Program-made: the position numbers and the translations under genes
Shown: positions 19,051-27,849 of the stretch, piece after piece
Layout: each line of letters begins with the position of its first letter
How positions within the stretch are numbered: position 1 is the first letter of the stretch
NCBI GenBank assembly: GCA_017307065.1
Contig: JAFKGL010000016.1
Location: 1-64,000, forward strand
Source: Candidatus Paracaedimonas acanthamoebae
GTDB lineage: Bacteria > Pseudomonadota > Alphaproteobacteria > Caedimonadales > Caedimonadaceae
Reading direction: 5' to 3'
Length of the DNA stretch: 64,000 nucleotides
The notes under the pieces: generated by a model
Databases searched by the model: none
What the model saw: only the letters and a program-made list of their open reading frames with translations
What the model was told of the DNA's origin: nothing

Positions 19051-19204
19051 ACACATATATAAGCAACAGGTACTTAAGTGTATCATAAGAATATACAACT
19101 AATAAACACCAAAAGGTTAAAGCTTCTTAAGCAATTTGGCACCCCTCAAATGCCAAATCGTGAGGAACAGAGTATTCCTCAACGTAAAATCTCCCCCTCA
19201 ACTT

Positions 19205-19239
19205 GGCTCAGTCGCTACTCAGTGGCTGAGCCTCTTTTT
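19205..19239 (+). terminator. Rho-independent terminator or attenuator before the TenA-like gene
   Basis: A 12-bp stem with G-U pairs (GGCTCAGTCGCT / AGTGGCTGAGCC), a 4-nt loop and a TCTTTTT tail. No convincing gene ends here: the upstream stretch (19045-19204) has only a weak GTG-started frame that reads through the hairpin. It may end a small RNA from the 19.0-kb promoter region or attenuate the next genes. Confidence 0.6.
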
Positions 19240-19319
19240 AAGTTCGGCTGGGGAGAACAAAATGTTCACTTTTCAATTGCCAGAATAACCTCTGTTTCCT
19301 GCATTAGTAGAATAGTTTT

Positions 19320-19979
19320 ATGAATCAAGTTAACTTAATACCTCCTATTGTAGATTCGGTAGAGAGTGTAGCTCACTTACTCCAAGAAGCTGCTCTCAAA
19401 CACCCGTTCTATGGACACCTAATAGATGGAAGTTTAACAGCGGAGCAATACGACTTATTTGTTAGACAACAAACCTGGATATGGCATGAGCTTTCAAGGA
19501 ACTTATTATCCCTATCAAGGTCGTTTCCAACAACCTGCATTACTTCTGCTCTCTTAAGAGTCGCGAATATTTCTCTCATTCTAGCTGATAATTTCAATGA
19601 TCAGGTGAATGACTTTAAGATAGAGACCTATAAAGCTTCGCCAGTGTGCAAAGAATATATAGGATTTTTTCGCTCATTAATTGATGGAGAGCAAATATTA
19701 TTGCTCCTTGTCGCGATCATACCTCGGTTTGGGATGATGGCTATGTCGTGTCAGCGCTATATAACACTCAAACCACTTGAACATCCCTATAATAAGTTCA
19801 TTGAAAATTGTATTTCTCTGAATGCAGAAGAATACTTAACAAGGATTATCAATATTCTTGATGCTCAGTGCCAATCTATTTCTCAAAAAGATAATCCAGC
19901 AATAAGGCAAGTTTTTTTGGAAGCCGCATTACATGAATATAAGCTTTTGAACGAGGCATATTATCTAACGACTATGTAG
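19320..19979 (+). CDS. TenA-like (haem-oxygenase fold) protein
   Basis: A 219-residue all-helical protein of the TenA/THI-4-PqqC superfamily. Seen: HPFYGHLIDGSLTAEQYDLF (about 33-52) matches the first TenA helix pair, followed by VRQQTWIWHELSRNLLSL and, near the end, EAALHEYKLLNEAY, the usual C-terminal helix with E and Y positions. Classic TenA hydrolyses aminopyrimidine for thiamin salvage, but no catalytic Cys-centred TenA signature could be confirmed and no thi gene is near. It is followed 58 bp later by a second protein of the same fold, so a joint pathway is likely. Confidence 0.6.
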   Translation: MNQVNLIPPIVDSVESVAHLLQEAALKHPFYGHLIDGSLTAEQYDLFVRQQTWIWHELSRNLLSLSRSFPTTCITSALLRVANISLILADNFNDQVNDFKIETYKASPVCKEYIGFFRSLIDGEQILLLLVAIIPRFGMMAMSCQRYITLKPLEHPYNKFIENCISLNAEEYLTRIINILDAQCQSISQKDNPAIRQVFLEAALHEYKLLNEAYYLTTM

Positions 19980-20037
19980 GACTTACTTAAAGATTACAGA
20001 CATAAAAATAAATTCCTAAAAATTACAGGGTATAAAA

Positions 20038-21207
20038 ATGAAAAAAAAAGAAAGGCCGCATCAACAACTATTACCTTTAACAAGTTGGTTTAAGAGCAAT
20101 CAAGCAACTTGTATTCATGAAACAATTTCTCTTGAATTATTTAAATCATTAATTGCTTTTTCTCACCCAGGCAGTACAGAAAGTTATATCAATGGGACTA
20201 GAATTATTGTCTCTTCTAAGTTGATAGGCTCTCTGCAAGAAGATATTCGACTAAAAATTAACCCTTATATCACACTTGTTTATGAGCAAAATACGCTCGA
20301 ACATTCAGACACTCTAGTACAGGGATTTAAAAATATAAGCTCTACAATAAAATTTGATCCTTCGGTCAGTTTAGTACTTCAAGATCTGCTACCTTACCTG
20401 TATGGGGATTATACCATTAGAGAAATTGCAAGCCTTCATTCGTCTTCTGAAACTGAAGTTATACAGGCCTTACAACCTCTTTATGAGATAGGTTTTTTAG
20501 TTCTGTGCAGTAAAAGTCTTGTCCCTGCATCATCTTTTTATGCTCATCTTATGAGTACTGAATGCGCGAGAAGAGTTGAGAAAATAAGCTCTATCAATGA
20601 GAATAACAAAGAAAGTCTTAAGGAAATATTGAAACGGCATCTTTTTACTCTCTATCACTTCGCAGATTCATTTCCCGATCATTTAAGCGCCGCTATATCA
20701 CAAACAGCCAATGCTAATTTAAAAGAACAATTATGTAGCACACTCTCTGAGAGTTATTGGTATAGCAATATGCTCTTAAAAGGACTTATGGAACTAGGTT
20801 ATAGCAAAGAGCAACTCAAATGGATAACCCCTTGCCCTGCCACGTTAGGCGTCATTAACTACTTAAGGTGGCTTGCAAAAGCAGATTTGTTATCTTATGC
20901 CGCTTGCCTTGGAATACTAGAATATCCAGAAGTATCAACTGATGCTTCCCACAATGTCTCTTCTTTTATTCAAGCAGAATGGGAACAGATTGAAGCACTA
21001 AATTTATTACGAAAGGAAGCGTTAGAGCCTTTTAGAAAGCAAAAGAAATTAGAATTCCTGAGCCAAAAATCTCATCTTTCAAAGTGCTTTTTTGAGGCTG
21101 AATCTTATCTAACCCCTGAGCGTCAGGAAGAAATCAGGAAGCATGTTGTTGGGTTTATCCAATGCTTGGAAGCAGAAACTGCTTATATAATTGGAAACTA
21201 TAAATAA
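20038..21207 (+). CDS. PqqD-like winged helix fused to a haem-oxygenase-like diiron-oxidase-type domain
   Basis: A 389-residue protein. Residues about 105-165 (LVLQDLLPYLYGDYTIREIA... VIQALQPLYEIGFL) resemble the PqqD/RRE winged helix that binds peptide or carrier substrates. Residues about 195-385 are all-helical and resemble the iron-containing PqqC/CADD-like group: FADSFPDHLSAAISQTANANLKEQL, LSESYWYSNMLLKGLMELG, then the late EAETAYIIGNY helix. Metal ligands cannot be fixed by eye. The family oxidises small amines, peptides or fatty chains; the substrate here is unknown. It is probably co-transcribed with the TenA-like gene. Confidence 0.55.
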   Translation: MKKKERPHQQLLPLTSWFKSNQATCIHETISLELFKSLIAFSHPGSTESYINGTRIIVSSKLIGSLQEDIRLKINPYITLVYEQNTLEHSDTLVQGFKNISSTIKFDPSVSLVLQDLLPYLYGDYTIREIASLHSSSETEVIQALQPLYEIGFLVLCSKSLVPASSFYAHLMSTECARRVEKISSINENNKESLKEILKRHLFTLYHFADSFPDHLSAAISQTANANLKEQLCSTLSESYWYSNMLLKGLMELGYSKEQLKWITPCPATLGVINYLRWLAKADLLSYAACLGILEYPEVSTDASHNVSSFIQAEWEQIEALNLLRKEALEPFRKQKKLEFLSQKSHLSKCFFEAESYLTPERQEEIRKHVVGFIQCLEAETAYIIGNYK

Positions 21208-21356
21208 GTTATTTTCGCTAATCAGCGATTCAACTAAAACTTTGCTTAAAATCCCCCTCCTACCTATAACTATGCTAATTGTAGGGACTGCGCCAACCAA
21301 TAGTTTAGTGACAAAGCCTATCTAAAAACTCTTTATATCCATCACCTTTAACCATT

Positions 21357-21381
21357 TTACTCATTATTCTTTAATGAGTAA
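21357..21381. repeat. Perfect inverted repeat between convergent genes
   Basis: TTACTCATTA, a 5-nt loop and TAATGAGTAA form a 10-bp perfect stem between the convergent haem-oxygenase-fold and methyltransferase genes. No T-run follows on either strand, so it is at most a weak bidirectional terminator. The rest of 21208-21413 shows no gene. Confidence 0.45.
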
Positions 21382-21413
21382 CATGTCTTATAAAGGAAAT
21401 ATACTTTGAGAGG

Positions 21414-21569
21414 TTAATCTGTTTTAGTCTTTTGGCTTAATTTCGCCCCCTGAGCTTCAAGCTCTGGAAAGTCGTTGATACGTACAAGAGTTGCGATGCG
21501 ATAAGAAGCTCCTATTCTTCTAGCAAAGAATCCTGACAACTTACCTTCTAAAGATTGGTAATTAATTCT
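21414..21569 (-). other. Out-of-frame C-terminal tail of the methyltransferase
   Basis: On the minus strand the frame next to the methyltransferase's reads about 50 residues (INYQSLEGKLSGFF, then ARRIGASYRIATLVRINDFP) and ends at TAA 21416-21414. Content and position fit the missing end of the enzyme. The break lies near 21564-21575, where a single-base gain or a two-base loss would restore one frame of about 273 residues. Confidence 0.65.
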
Positions 21570-22236
21570 TAAAGGAAGAACCTTCCCCTAACATTTGAGT
21601 AAGATTTCGATTAATATCTGCAAAGATAAACTTTGTAAAAAAGTTCAAGAGTTGTCGTAAATATGAAGGTTGATGGCCATCATCAATAAGCTTTTCCATA
21701 ATTACAACTCTTCCTTTTTTCTCAAGGACTCGCTCAGCTTCTTGTAATGCTAAAGTAGGATTTGGGATTGAGGCCAAGGAGAGAGGAAAGTATATTTTAT
21801 CAAACCTCTCATCTTTAAAGGGCAAATGCTGAGCATCCCCAATAAAGATATTTTCTTCTGGAATATTAAACTGGTGAGCCTTCAATTTAGCTTGTTTCAC
21901 CATCTCAGGTGAAAAATCGAAGGCTTGTAAATTAGTCTTATTCAAATCTTCTGGAAGCACTTCAAAATCGAGGCCAGTTCCTTCCCCAACAAAAAGGACT
22001 TTATCATCAGGCTGGATATCTAATTCAGTGATTGCAATAACTCTTCCAGGCTTAAATCCACGCATAAGAGGATCCCAAAATGTTTTAGCCATTACTTGAT
22101 AACAAAAATTTTGAGACGCTCTAACAGCGCGACCAAACATTGTTTGCTCTTCTTTAAATGTATCTGTTGCTTGTAAAGGAGCTATTAGAATTATAAAAGC
22201 CAAGAAAAGGAAAGACTGTGATAGACGCGCTTTCAT
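21562..22236 (-). CDS. Signal-peptided SAM-dependent methyltransferase (class I), 3' frameshift
   Basis: A 224-residue open frame. The N-terminus MKARLSQSFLFLAFIILIAP followed by LQA is a signal peptide or membrane anchor. A Rossmann methyltransferase follows with motif I VLFVGEGTGLDFEVLP, motif II LQAFDFSPEMVKQAK, IFIGDAQHLPF and DKIYFPLSL, then VLEKKGRVVIMEKL. It resembles UbiE/PmtA-type lipid methyltransferases. ATG 22236 is chosen for its AGTGAGGT ribosome site; 22257 would put residues before the signal peptide. A SAM enzyme with an export signal is unusual; an inner-membrane anchor with a cytosolic domain would explain it. Confidence 0.75.
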   Translation of the reverse strand: MKARLSQSFLFLAFIILIAPLQATDTFKEEQTMFGRAVRASQNFCYQVMAKTFWDPLMRGFKPGRVIAITELDIQPDDKVLFVGEGTGLDFEVLPEDLNKTNLQAFDFSPEMVKQAKLKAHQFNIPEENIFIGDAQHLPFKDERFDKIYFPLSLASIPNPTLALQEAERVLEKKGRVVIMEKLIDDGHQPSYLRQLLNFFTKFIFADINRNLTQMLGEGSSFKN

Positions 22237-22387
22237 TGAGACCTCACTTTGTTGCATTTCTTAATAAGAGTAGCGCAAAGTCTAAAAATATCAAAATAAA
22301 TTTAATTTACTCTGCTAGCTTAGGCTTCTAGTAAGAATAAGTGAATATCTCTAGCAATAAATAAAAACTATTAACCAATATTTATGA

Positions 22388-22630
22388 TTAAGAGGCTATA
22401 ATTTTAAGCCGTTCTTGTTTTTTTGGTGTTAAAATTGACGTTTCTTCTTGTTGTTTAGCTTTTTTCTCTATTTGCGATTGTTCTTCTTGTTTTTGCTTTT
22501 CATCTAGTTTTTTTGCTTCTTCAGCTTGTTTTTTTCTAAACGCTGCAACGCGATGGCGACGGGTTGCCTCAGCTGGGATCGTTGACACGATCCCAATCAT
22601 AACAACCATAAATAAGCTTAATATTTTCAC
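22388..22630 (-). CDS. Small secreted Lys/Glu/Gln-rich protein
   Basis: An 80-residue protein with a clear signal peptide (hydrophobic 4-17, PAEA cleavage near 20-23) and a highly charged, Lys/Glu/Gln-rich helical remainder (KKQAEEAKKLDEKQKQEEQS). No family recognised. It lies 26 bp downstream of the metal-operon periplasmic protein on the same strand, so it may be its last gene. The short basic RRHR could bind an anionic partner; role unknown. Confidence 0.65.
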   Translation of the reverse strand: MKILSLFMVVMIGIVSTIPAEATRRHRVAAFRKKQAEEAKKLDEKQKQEEQSQIEKKAKQQEETSILTPKKQERLKIIAS

Positions 22631-22655
22631 TATTATAACATTTTTTGTTGATGGC

Positions 22656-23522
22656 TTAATTCACGTTTACACCAAAAGGGACAAAGATTTCTTCACCCGC
22701 CAGTTTGATCTGTAACCATATTTTATAAAAACCTGACTTCTCTGGCATAAAATGGAACATTAGTTCAGGCCCTCCTCTTTCCTTCTCATCTGTAGGCTCT
22801 TTCCCCATAGGATGAACGTGAGCAATTGTTTTAAAATCTTCATTAATAGCAACAATATGCGCAAAAGCCCCCATTATTGGCTCAAGATCTTTCACATCTT
22901 TTCCTTCCTTATTGAGAACTTTTATCTTGCCCATTGCGGCTTGCCCTTTTTTGAGCTCTTTAGTCTCGAAGGCTAATGAGTAAAGGTTATTACCAATCTT
23001 CTCATCAAGGCTTAATTTCTTCTCAGCTGCTGGACTGTAATTTCCAACTGTTGCAAGATTCGTGCTGATATATTCTTCTTTTCCTGTGTTTAAGGGCACA
23101 ATATCAACCCATATCTTATAAGTTCCTTCATTCTTAGGTGTCCACCTAAACTCATAAACACCTGGCTCTTTTGTAGGAGTAGGGTGCACATGTTGATAAT
23201 CAGTTAGTGTTTGATCAAAAATAAGGATGTGTATTTTCTCAGTATGGACTTCCTTAAGATCAGTGAGAAGGACTTCCTTATGATCCTTGATTGATGTCAG
23301 CTTGATTCTTGTTGGTATAATTTTGTCCTTTTGCGCTTGGCTTGAGAGCAAAACATCAACTTTAATTGTAGGCTCCTGCTGGTCTTCATGTGAACAATGA
23401 TTCATTTTCATATCAGATGCCATTTTGTGAGACTCTCCCTCATGAGACAAAGCAGCGGGCGTTAAGCTTAATATCCCAAGGGTTACTCCCAAAGAATTTA
23501 AATACGTGTGTAACTTTTTCAT
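22656..23522 (-). CDS. Periplasmic metal-associated protein with two HVHP repeats
   Basis: A 288-residue exported protein (signal peptide 1-26, ALS/HEG cleavage). The mature N-terminus is His/Met-rich (HEGESHKMASDMKMNHCSHE), as in copper-binding proteins. An internal duplication is visible: each half has an HVHP motif followed by a beta-sandwich end (YEFRWTPKNEGTYKIWVDI and LMFHFMPEKSGFYKIWLQI). It sits 12 bp after the heavy-metal RND pump, suggesting a periplasmic metal chaperone or sink. The exact family is not certain. Confidence 0.75.
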   Translation of the reverse strand: MKKLHTYLNSLGVTLGILSLTPAALSHEGESHKMASDMKMNHCSHEDQQEPTIKVDVLLSSQAQKDKIIPTRIKLTSIKDHKEVLLTDLKEVHTEKIHILIFDQTLTDYQHVHPTPTKEPGVYEFRWTPKNEGTYKIWVDIVPLNTGKEEYISTNLATVGNYSPAAEKKLSLDEKIGNNLYSLAFETKELKKGQAAMGKIKVLNKEGKDVKDLEPIMGAFAHIVAINEDFKTIAHVHPMGKEPTDEKERGGPELMFHFMPEKSGFYKIWLQIKLAGEEIFVPFGVNVN

Positions 23523-23534
23523 TTAATTTTTCTC

Positions 23535-26500
23535 CTATTCAATAATAAGTTTTTGTGTTTCTATCAAACGTTGACCCACAAGCCAGAACACAACAGGTGT
23601 TAAGATCGTATCGAGTAAGGTTGAGGAGATCAAGCCACCAAATATTACGGCTGCAACAGGATGCAGAATTTCTTTTCCAGGTTGATCTCCACCTATTAAA
23701 AGGGGAACAAGAGCAAAAGCTGCAACAAGTGCCGTCATAAGAACGGGAGACAACCGCTCCAGTGATCCTCGAATAATCATTTCTTTTGTGAACGTCTCTC
23801 CTTCATATTTCATTAAATGAAGATAGTGAGAGATCTTTAAGATGCCATTGCGAGTGGCAATGCCAGTCAACGTGATAAAGCCCACCAGACTTGCAACTGA
23901 GAGTGTTTGATTGGTCACCCAGATTGCAACAACACTTCCAATAAACGCCATAGGCACATTCGCCATAATAATAAGCGTCAAGGGAGTTGATTTAAAGTGG
24001 CTATTGAGAAGGATAAAAATACCCATGAGCGAGAGAAGAGAAAGTAAGAAAATAAGCTCAGTTGCTGACTTTTGACTTTCAAACTGCCCCTCAAATTTTA
24101 TAAAATACCCTTCAGGGAGTTTGAGAGAGGCAAGCTTTTTTTGAACATCTTCTGCAACATCACCTAAAGCACGATCTTTGGTATTAGCAAAGACAACGAT
24201 ACGCCTTTGGGTATTGTCCCTGCTTATTTGATTAGGCCCTTGGGTTTCTTGAATATCAGCCACAAACCATAAAGGGATTTTGCCTGCAGGGGAGTCAATA
24301 AGTGTGTTGCGGATTTTATCAAGATCTGCTCTTTCTGCTACGGGCAAACGAACAACAAGATTGTATCTTCTAGCCCCTTCTAAAATTTGAGTTACAATTT
24401 TTCCTGACAGCAGTGTCTCAATTGTCTCGCCTAAGGTATTAACATTCATACCATACTTAAGTGCTTCTTCTCTTTTAGGAATAATTTGGACTTGAGGGAT
24501 TAAGGTTATTTGTTCAACTTGCAAATCCGTTATGCCTTTTATATCACTCATTAAAGATTTCACTTTATCGGCACTTTCTCTAAGTTGATTAAGCTCCTCT
24601 CCAAAAATTTTAATGGCAAGCTCAGCTCTTACCCCTGAGAGTAAATGATCTAAGCGGTGAGAAATTGGCTGCCCAATATTGATGACTGCATTTTGAAGGG
24701 TTGCAAGGCGCTTACGGAGAGCACTTAAGACTTCTTCTCGAGAGCGCTTTGATGGTTTGAGATCAATATCGATTTCAGAAGAGTAAACACCTTCAGCATG
24801 CTCATCAAGCTCAGCACGCCCACTTCGGCGCCCAACAGAGATTACTTCAGGCACTTCTAAAACAAGCTTTTCTGCAATGGTACCTACCCGATTGGTCTCC
24901 TCAAGGGATGTCCCTGGGGGAAGCCTTAAGTTAATGGTCACTGTTCCTTCATTAAAAGAAGGAAGAAAGGCCTTTCCTAAGAAAGGAACCGATGCAGAGG
25001 CTAAGAGAGTAAGTAAGATTGTTGTAAGAATAGGAATCTTAGGACGTGCAAATGACCACTGAAGGACTTTGGTATCCCACTCTTTAAGGTGCCTAACAAG
25101 CCAGCTATCACCATGCTTTATTGCCTTGATACGCGGCAGCAAGTAATAGGATAAGACCGGCGTTAAGGTGATTGACACAAGAAGTGAGGCTAGAATTGAG
25201 ACGATATAAGCAACCCCTAAAGGGCTAAAGAGCCTACCTTCAATACCGCTTAAGGCAAAAAGAGGCAGAAAAACAAGCACCACAGTCAGTGTTGCATAAA
25301 TGATCGAACTTCTAACCTCCACTGAAGCATCTTTAATCACTTGAACAATAGGTAAAGGAGTGGTGAGCTTAGCATTTAATTTAAGACGCCTTAGAATATT
25401 CTCAACATCAACAACAGCGTCATCCACAAGCTCTCCAATGGCAATGGCAAGCCCCCCTAAGGTCATGGTGTTAATGGATAAGCCAAATTGATGAAAGATA
25501 ATGGCCGTAATTAGAATTGAAATGGGAATTGCGGTAATACTGATAAAGGTTGTGCTGAAGTTCATGAGGAACGCAAAAAGGATGATAAGGACTAAAATAG
25601 CTCCGTCTCTTAAAGCTTCTTCTACATTTTGGATTGAGTTTTCTATGAAAGTGGCTTGCTTAAAGAGAATTTGATCCACTTTAACATCTGCAGGCATTGT
25701 CTTTTGAAGCTCTTTAAGACTTTTTTCAATGTCACGTGTTAAAGAAACTGTATCAGCGCCTGGTTGCTTCTGAATTGAGAGGATAACAGAAGGCTTACCA
25801 TTAATGCTGGCATCTCCTCTTTTAACAGTAGGCGCAAAGACAACATGACTTACCTGATCAAGCGTTAACGCGTGAGCGCCTTGATATCTAAGAGGCGTCT
25901 TTTTAAGATCCTCAAGCTTGTTTGTAAGTCCTAAAAATCGAATCAGTGACTCTGTTTTAAAGCTCTCAAAATATCCCCCTGTTGTATTTTGAGCAAACCC
26001 CTCAAGGCTTTTTAAAAGGTCATCTAAGCTCACATTGTATCCAAGCATCCGATGGCTTAAAGGTTGAACTTGATATTCCTTGACTTCACCCCCTATTGGA
26101 ATCACTTGAGCAACCCCTGGAATACTTAAAAGTCGTGGCCTCATTGTCCAATCTGCAATCGTTCTTAAATCCATAGGAGAAGTCTCACCACGCAGAGAAC
26201 TCACACCAATTAAAAGAATCTCACCCATAATGGAAGTCACAGGCCCTAAAGCAGGGATAACATTGGCAGGAAGTTGTGAGAGTGTTGTATTAAGCCTTTC
26301 ACTCACAAGCTGGCGGTTGCGATAAATGTCTGTTCCCCAATCAAACTCAACATAAACAATTGAAAGCCCAATGCCAGAGGTTGACCGAACACGCATGACG
26401 CCTGGAAGCCCATTCATGGCTGTTTCTATAGGGAATGTAACCTGCTTTTCCACTTCTTCAGGGGCAAACCCTGGCGCTTCAGTTAAAAGAGTTACAGTGG

Positions 26501-26633
26501 GCCTGTTGAGATCTGGGAAGACATCAATTGGCATTTTAGGCACAATTAAAGAGCCATAGATGACAGCAGCCATATATAAGAAGAGGATAAGCCATCTATT
26601 TTTTAAGGAGAATTCAACAATTTTGGTAAACAT
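23535..26633 (-). CDS. Heavy-metal efflux RND permease (CusA/CzcA family)
   Basis: A 1032-residue proton-driven metal exporter. Typical HME-RND motifs: [20 protein letters not shown] at the start, [20 protein letters not shown], the TM4 acidic motif [16 protein letters not shown], and the TM10-12 section [19 protein letters not shown] with [12 protein letters not shown]. The E. coli CusA methionine triad is not clearly conserved, so copper specificity is inferred from the neighbours rather than from this protein. It is followed by the His-rich periplasmic gene and preceded by its adaptor (7-bp gap). Confidence 0.93.
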   Translation of the reverse strand: MFTKIVEFSLKNRWLILFLYMAAVIYGSLIVPKMPIDVFPDLNRPTVTLLTEAPGFAPEEVEKQVTFPIETAMNGLPGVMRVRSTSGIGLSIVYVEFDWGTDIYRNRQLVSERLNTTLSQLPANVIPALGPVTSIMGEILLIGVSSLRGETSPMDLRTIADWTMRPRLLSIPGVAQVIPIGGEVKEYQVQPLSHRMLGYNVSLDDLLKSLEGFAQNTTGGYFESFKTESLIRFLGLTNKLEDLKKTPLRYQGAHALTLDQVSHVVFAPTVKRGDASINGKPSVILSIQKQPGADTVSLTRDIEKSLKELQKTMPADVKVDQILFKQATFIENSIQNVEEALRDGAILVLIILFAFLMNFSTTFISITAIPISILITAIIFHQFGLSINTMTLGGLAIAIGELVDDAVVDVENILRRLKLNAKLTTPLPIVQVIKDASVEVRSSIIYATLTVVLVFLPLFALSGIEGRLFSPLGVAYIVSILASLLVSITLTPVLSYYLLPRIKAIKHGDSWLVRHLKEWDTKVLQWSFARPKIPILTTILLTLLASASVPFLGKAFLPSFNEGTVTINLRLPPGTSLEETNRVGTIAEKLVLEVPEVISVGRRSGRAELDEHAEGVYSSEIDIDLKPSKRSREEVLSALRKRLATLQNAVINIGQPISHRLDHLLSGVRAELAIKIFGEELNQLRESADKVKSLMSDIKGITDLQVEQITLIPQVQIIPKREEALKYGMNVNTLGETIETLLSGKIVTQILEGARRYNLVVRLPVAERADLDKIRNTLIDSPAGKIPLWFVADIQETQGPNQISRDNTQRRIVVFANTKDRALGDVAEDVQKKLASLKLPEGYFIKFEGQFESQKSATELIFLLSLLSLMGIFILLNSHFKSTPLTLIIMANVPMAFIGSVVAIWVTNQTLSVASLVGFITLTGIATRNGILKISHYLHLMKYEGETFTKEMIIRGSLERLSPVLMTALVAAFALVPLLIGGDQPGKEILHPVAAVIFGGLISSTLLDTILTPVVFWLVGQRLIETQKLIIE

Positions 26634-26640
26634 AATATGC

Positions 26641-27783
26641 TTATTTCCTAAGGGCTGTTGCTAAAGTTTCAACATTTTCAATAACACGTTCACCAGGTTT
26701 TAACCCTTCAAGGATTTCAGCTTTATCGTCAAAAAAGAGCCCAACTTGGACAGGGCGCGTAACAATAAGCGCAGGTTCTGCAAGGATAAATACGCTGTAA
26801 TTTTTACCATTTTTAAAAAGGGCTGTTTGCGGAATGACAACCTTTTTAAAGGTTGAAGGAAGCGAGATCATCACATCAACAAACTCTCCTATCATGAGGG
26901 CAGGAGCTGTTTCTTTTATGCTAAATAAAATATGACGGGCTTGATCGTTCTCCCCAACCTTTGGACTTAAGCCTTTAAGCGTTAAAGGATAAACCTTTTC
27001 AGCCTCTAAAGAAGATCGTAAAGAGGCTTCTTTAATTTGATTGGTGAGAGCGTAATCATAAGTGTAAGCCTCAATTTGAAAAGAAGCAGGATCGACAATT
27101 TCTGCAATAGGCTGGCCAGGTTGAACAATTTGCCCAGGCAAGAGGTGAGAATCATTAAGGATGCCTGCAATAGGTGCACGGATAAGCTCGCGTCCAAGGC
27201 CAGTTGTTAAGATTTGTTGCCTACGCTTTTTAGCGCTTTCTAAATCTGTTTTGGTATCTTCAAGCTTTTTACGGGCAGAGAATTTTCCTAAAGTGGTTAG
27301 TCGCTCAACATCTCTTTCAAGTTGTGCAATCTCACCTTCAATTTTATAAAGCTCTGTTTTCTTATCTGTTAAATCAACAGAACTCACAAGAGGCTCAACA
27401 ATAGCAATTACTTGATTGGCCTCAACCTTATCCCCTGTCGTGGGCATGGGATAAGTTGGATCTGCAACCACTCTTGAAGCTTGAGGAACATGCACTTGGG
27501 CATAGCCATTAGGGCTTGCAACGACTTTAGCCGGGAGAAGCACATATTGAGGACGGTCCATATTTTGTGCTTGGAAAGCCTTAAGATTAGCCACACGTTG
27601 CTTTTTTTGAGGCAAAAAGACTCTTTGAAGCAAACTTAAATCACTGGGAACAGAATCTAAAGTCGAGATACTTTCTTGTGGAGAAGGCTTACTTTCTCCA
27701 TGGTCTTCGCCCCCATGAGAAAAGGTTGGAGTCGTGTTAAAAAGAGTTGTTAAGATGATTGATAAGATTAAAGTTCTGTGCAT
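26641..27783 (-). CDS. Heavy-metal efflux periplasmic adaptor (CusB/CzcB-like)
   Basis: A 380-residue HlyD-family adaptor with a signal peptide (1-22) followed by HGGEDHGES, a metal-binding-type N-terminal stretch. Barrel-sandwich halves are seen at [20 protein letters not shown] and [24 protein letters not shown], a long hairpin lies between ([20 protein letters not shown]), and the beta-barrel/MP domain ends with [13 protein letters not shown] and [13 protein letters not shown]. It couples the pump at 23.5-26.6 kb to an outer-membrane channel. No CusC-type gene lies in the operon, so an outside channel is needed. Confidence 0.92.
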   Translation of the reverse strand: MHRTLILSIILTTLFNTTPTFSHGGEDHGESKPSPQESISTLDSVPSDLSLLQRVFLPQKKQRVANLKAFQAQNMDRPQYVLLPAKVVASPNGYAQVHVPQASRVVADPTYPMPTTGDKVEANQVIAIVEPLVSSVDLTDKKTELYKIEGEIAQLERDVERLTTLGKFSARKKLEDTKTDLESAKKRRQQILTTGLGRELIRAPIAGILNDSHLLPGQIVQPGQPIAEIVDPASFQIEAYTYDYALTNQIKEASLRSSLEAEKVYPLTLKGLSPKVGENDQARHILFSIKETAPALMIGEFVDVMISLPSTFKKVVIPQTALFKNGKNYSVFILAEPALIVTRPVQVGLFFDDKAEILEGLKPGERVIENVETLATALRK

Positions 27784-27849
27784 CGTCTGCTCCCCCTAGA
27801 ATATCCATTTTTAGACTAAAACTCTTAAAATATTCTTAATTAAATTTTA

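Noticed and set aside
19078-19323. GTG-started frame of 81 codons before the TenA-like gene
   Set aside because: No ribosome site, atypical composition and it reads through the strong hairpin with T-run at 19205-19239, so it is not listed as a gene.
19320-21207. Thiamin-salvage operon
   Set aside because: The fold suggests TenA for the first protein, but no thi gene, no TPP riboswitch and a second, PqqD-like fused partner make thiamin salvage unsupported.
21357-21381. Perfect 10-bp inverted repeat as a strong terminator
   Set aside because: No T-run follows on either strand; kept only as a repeat.
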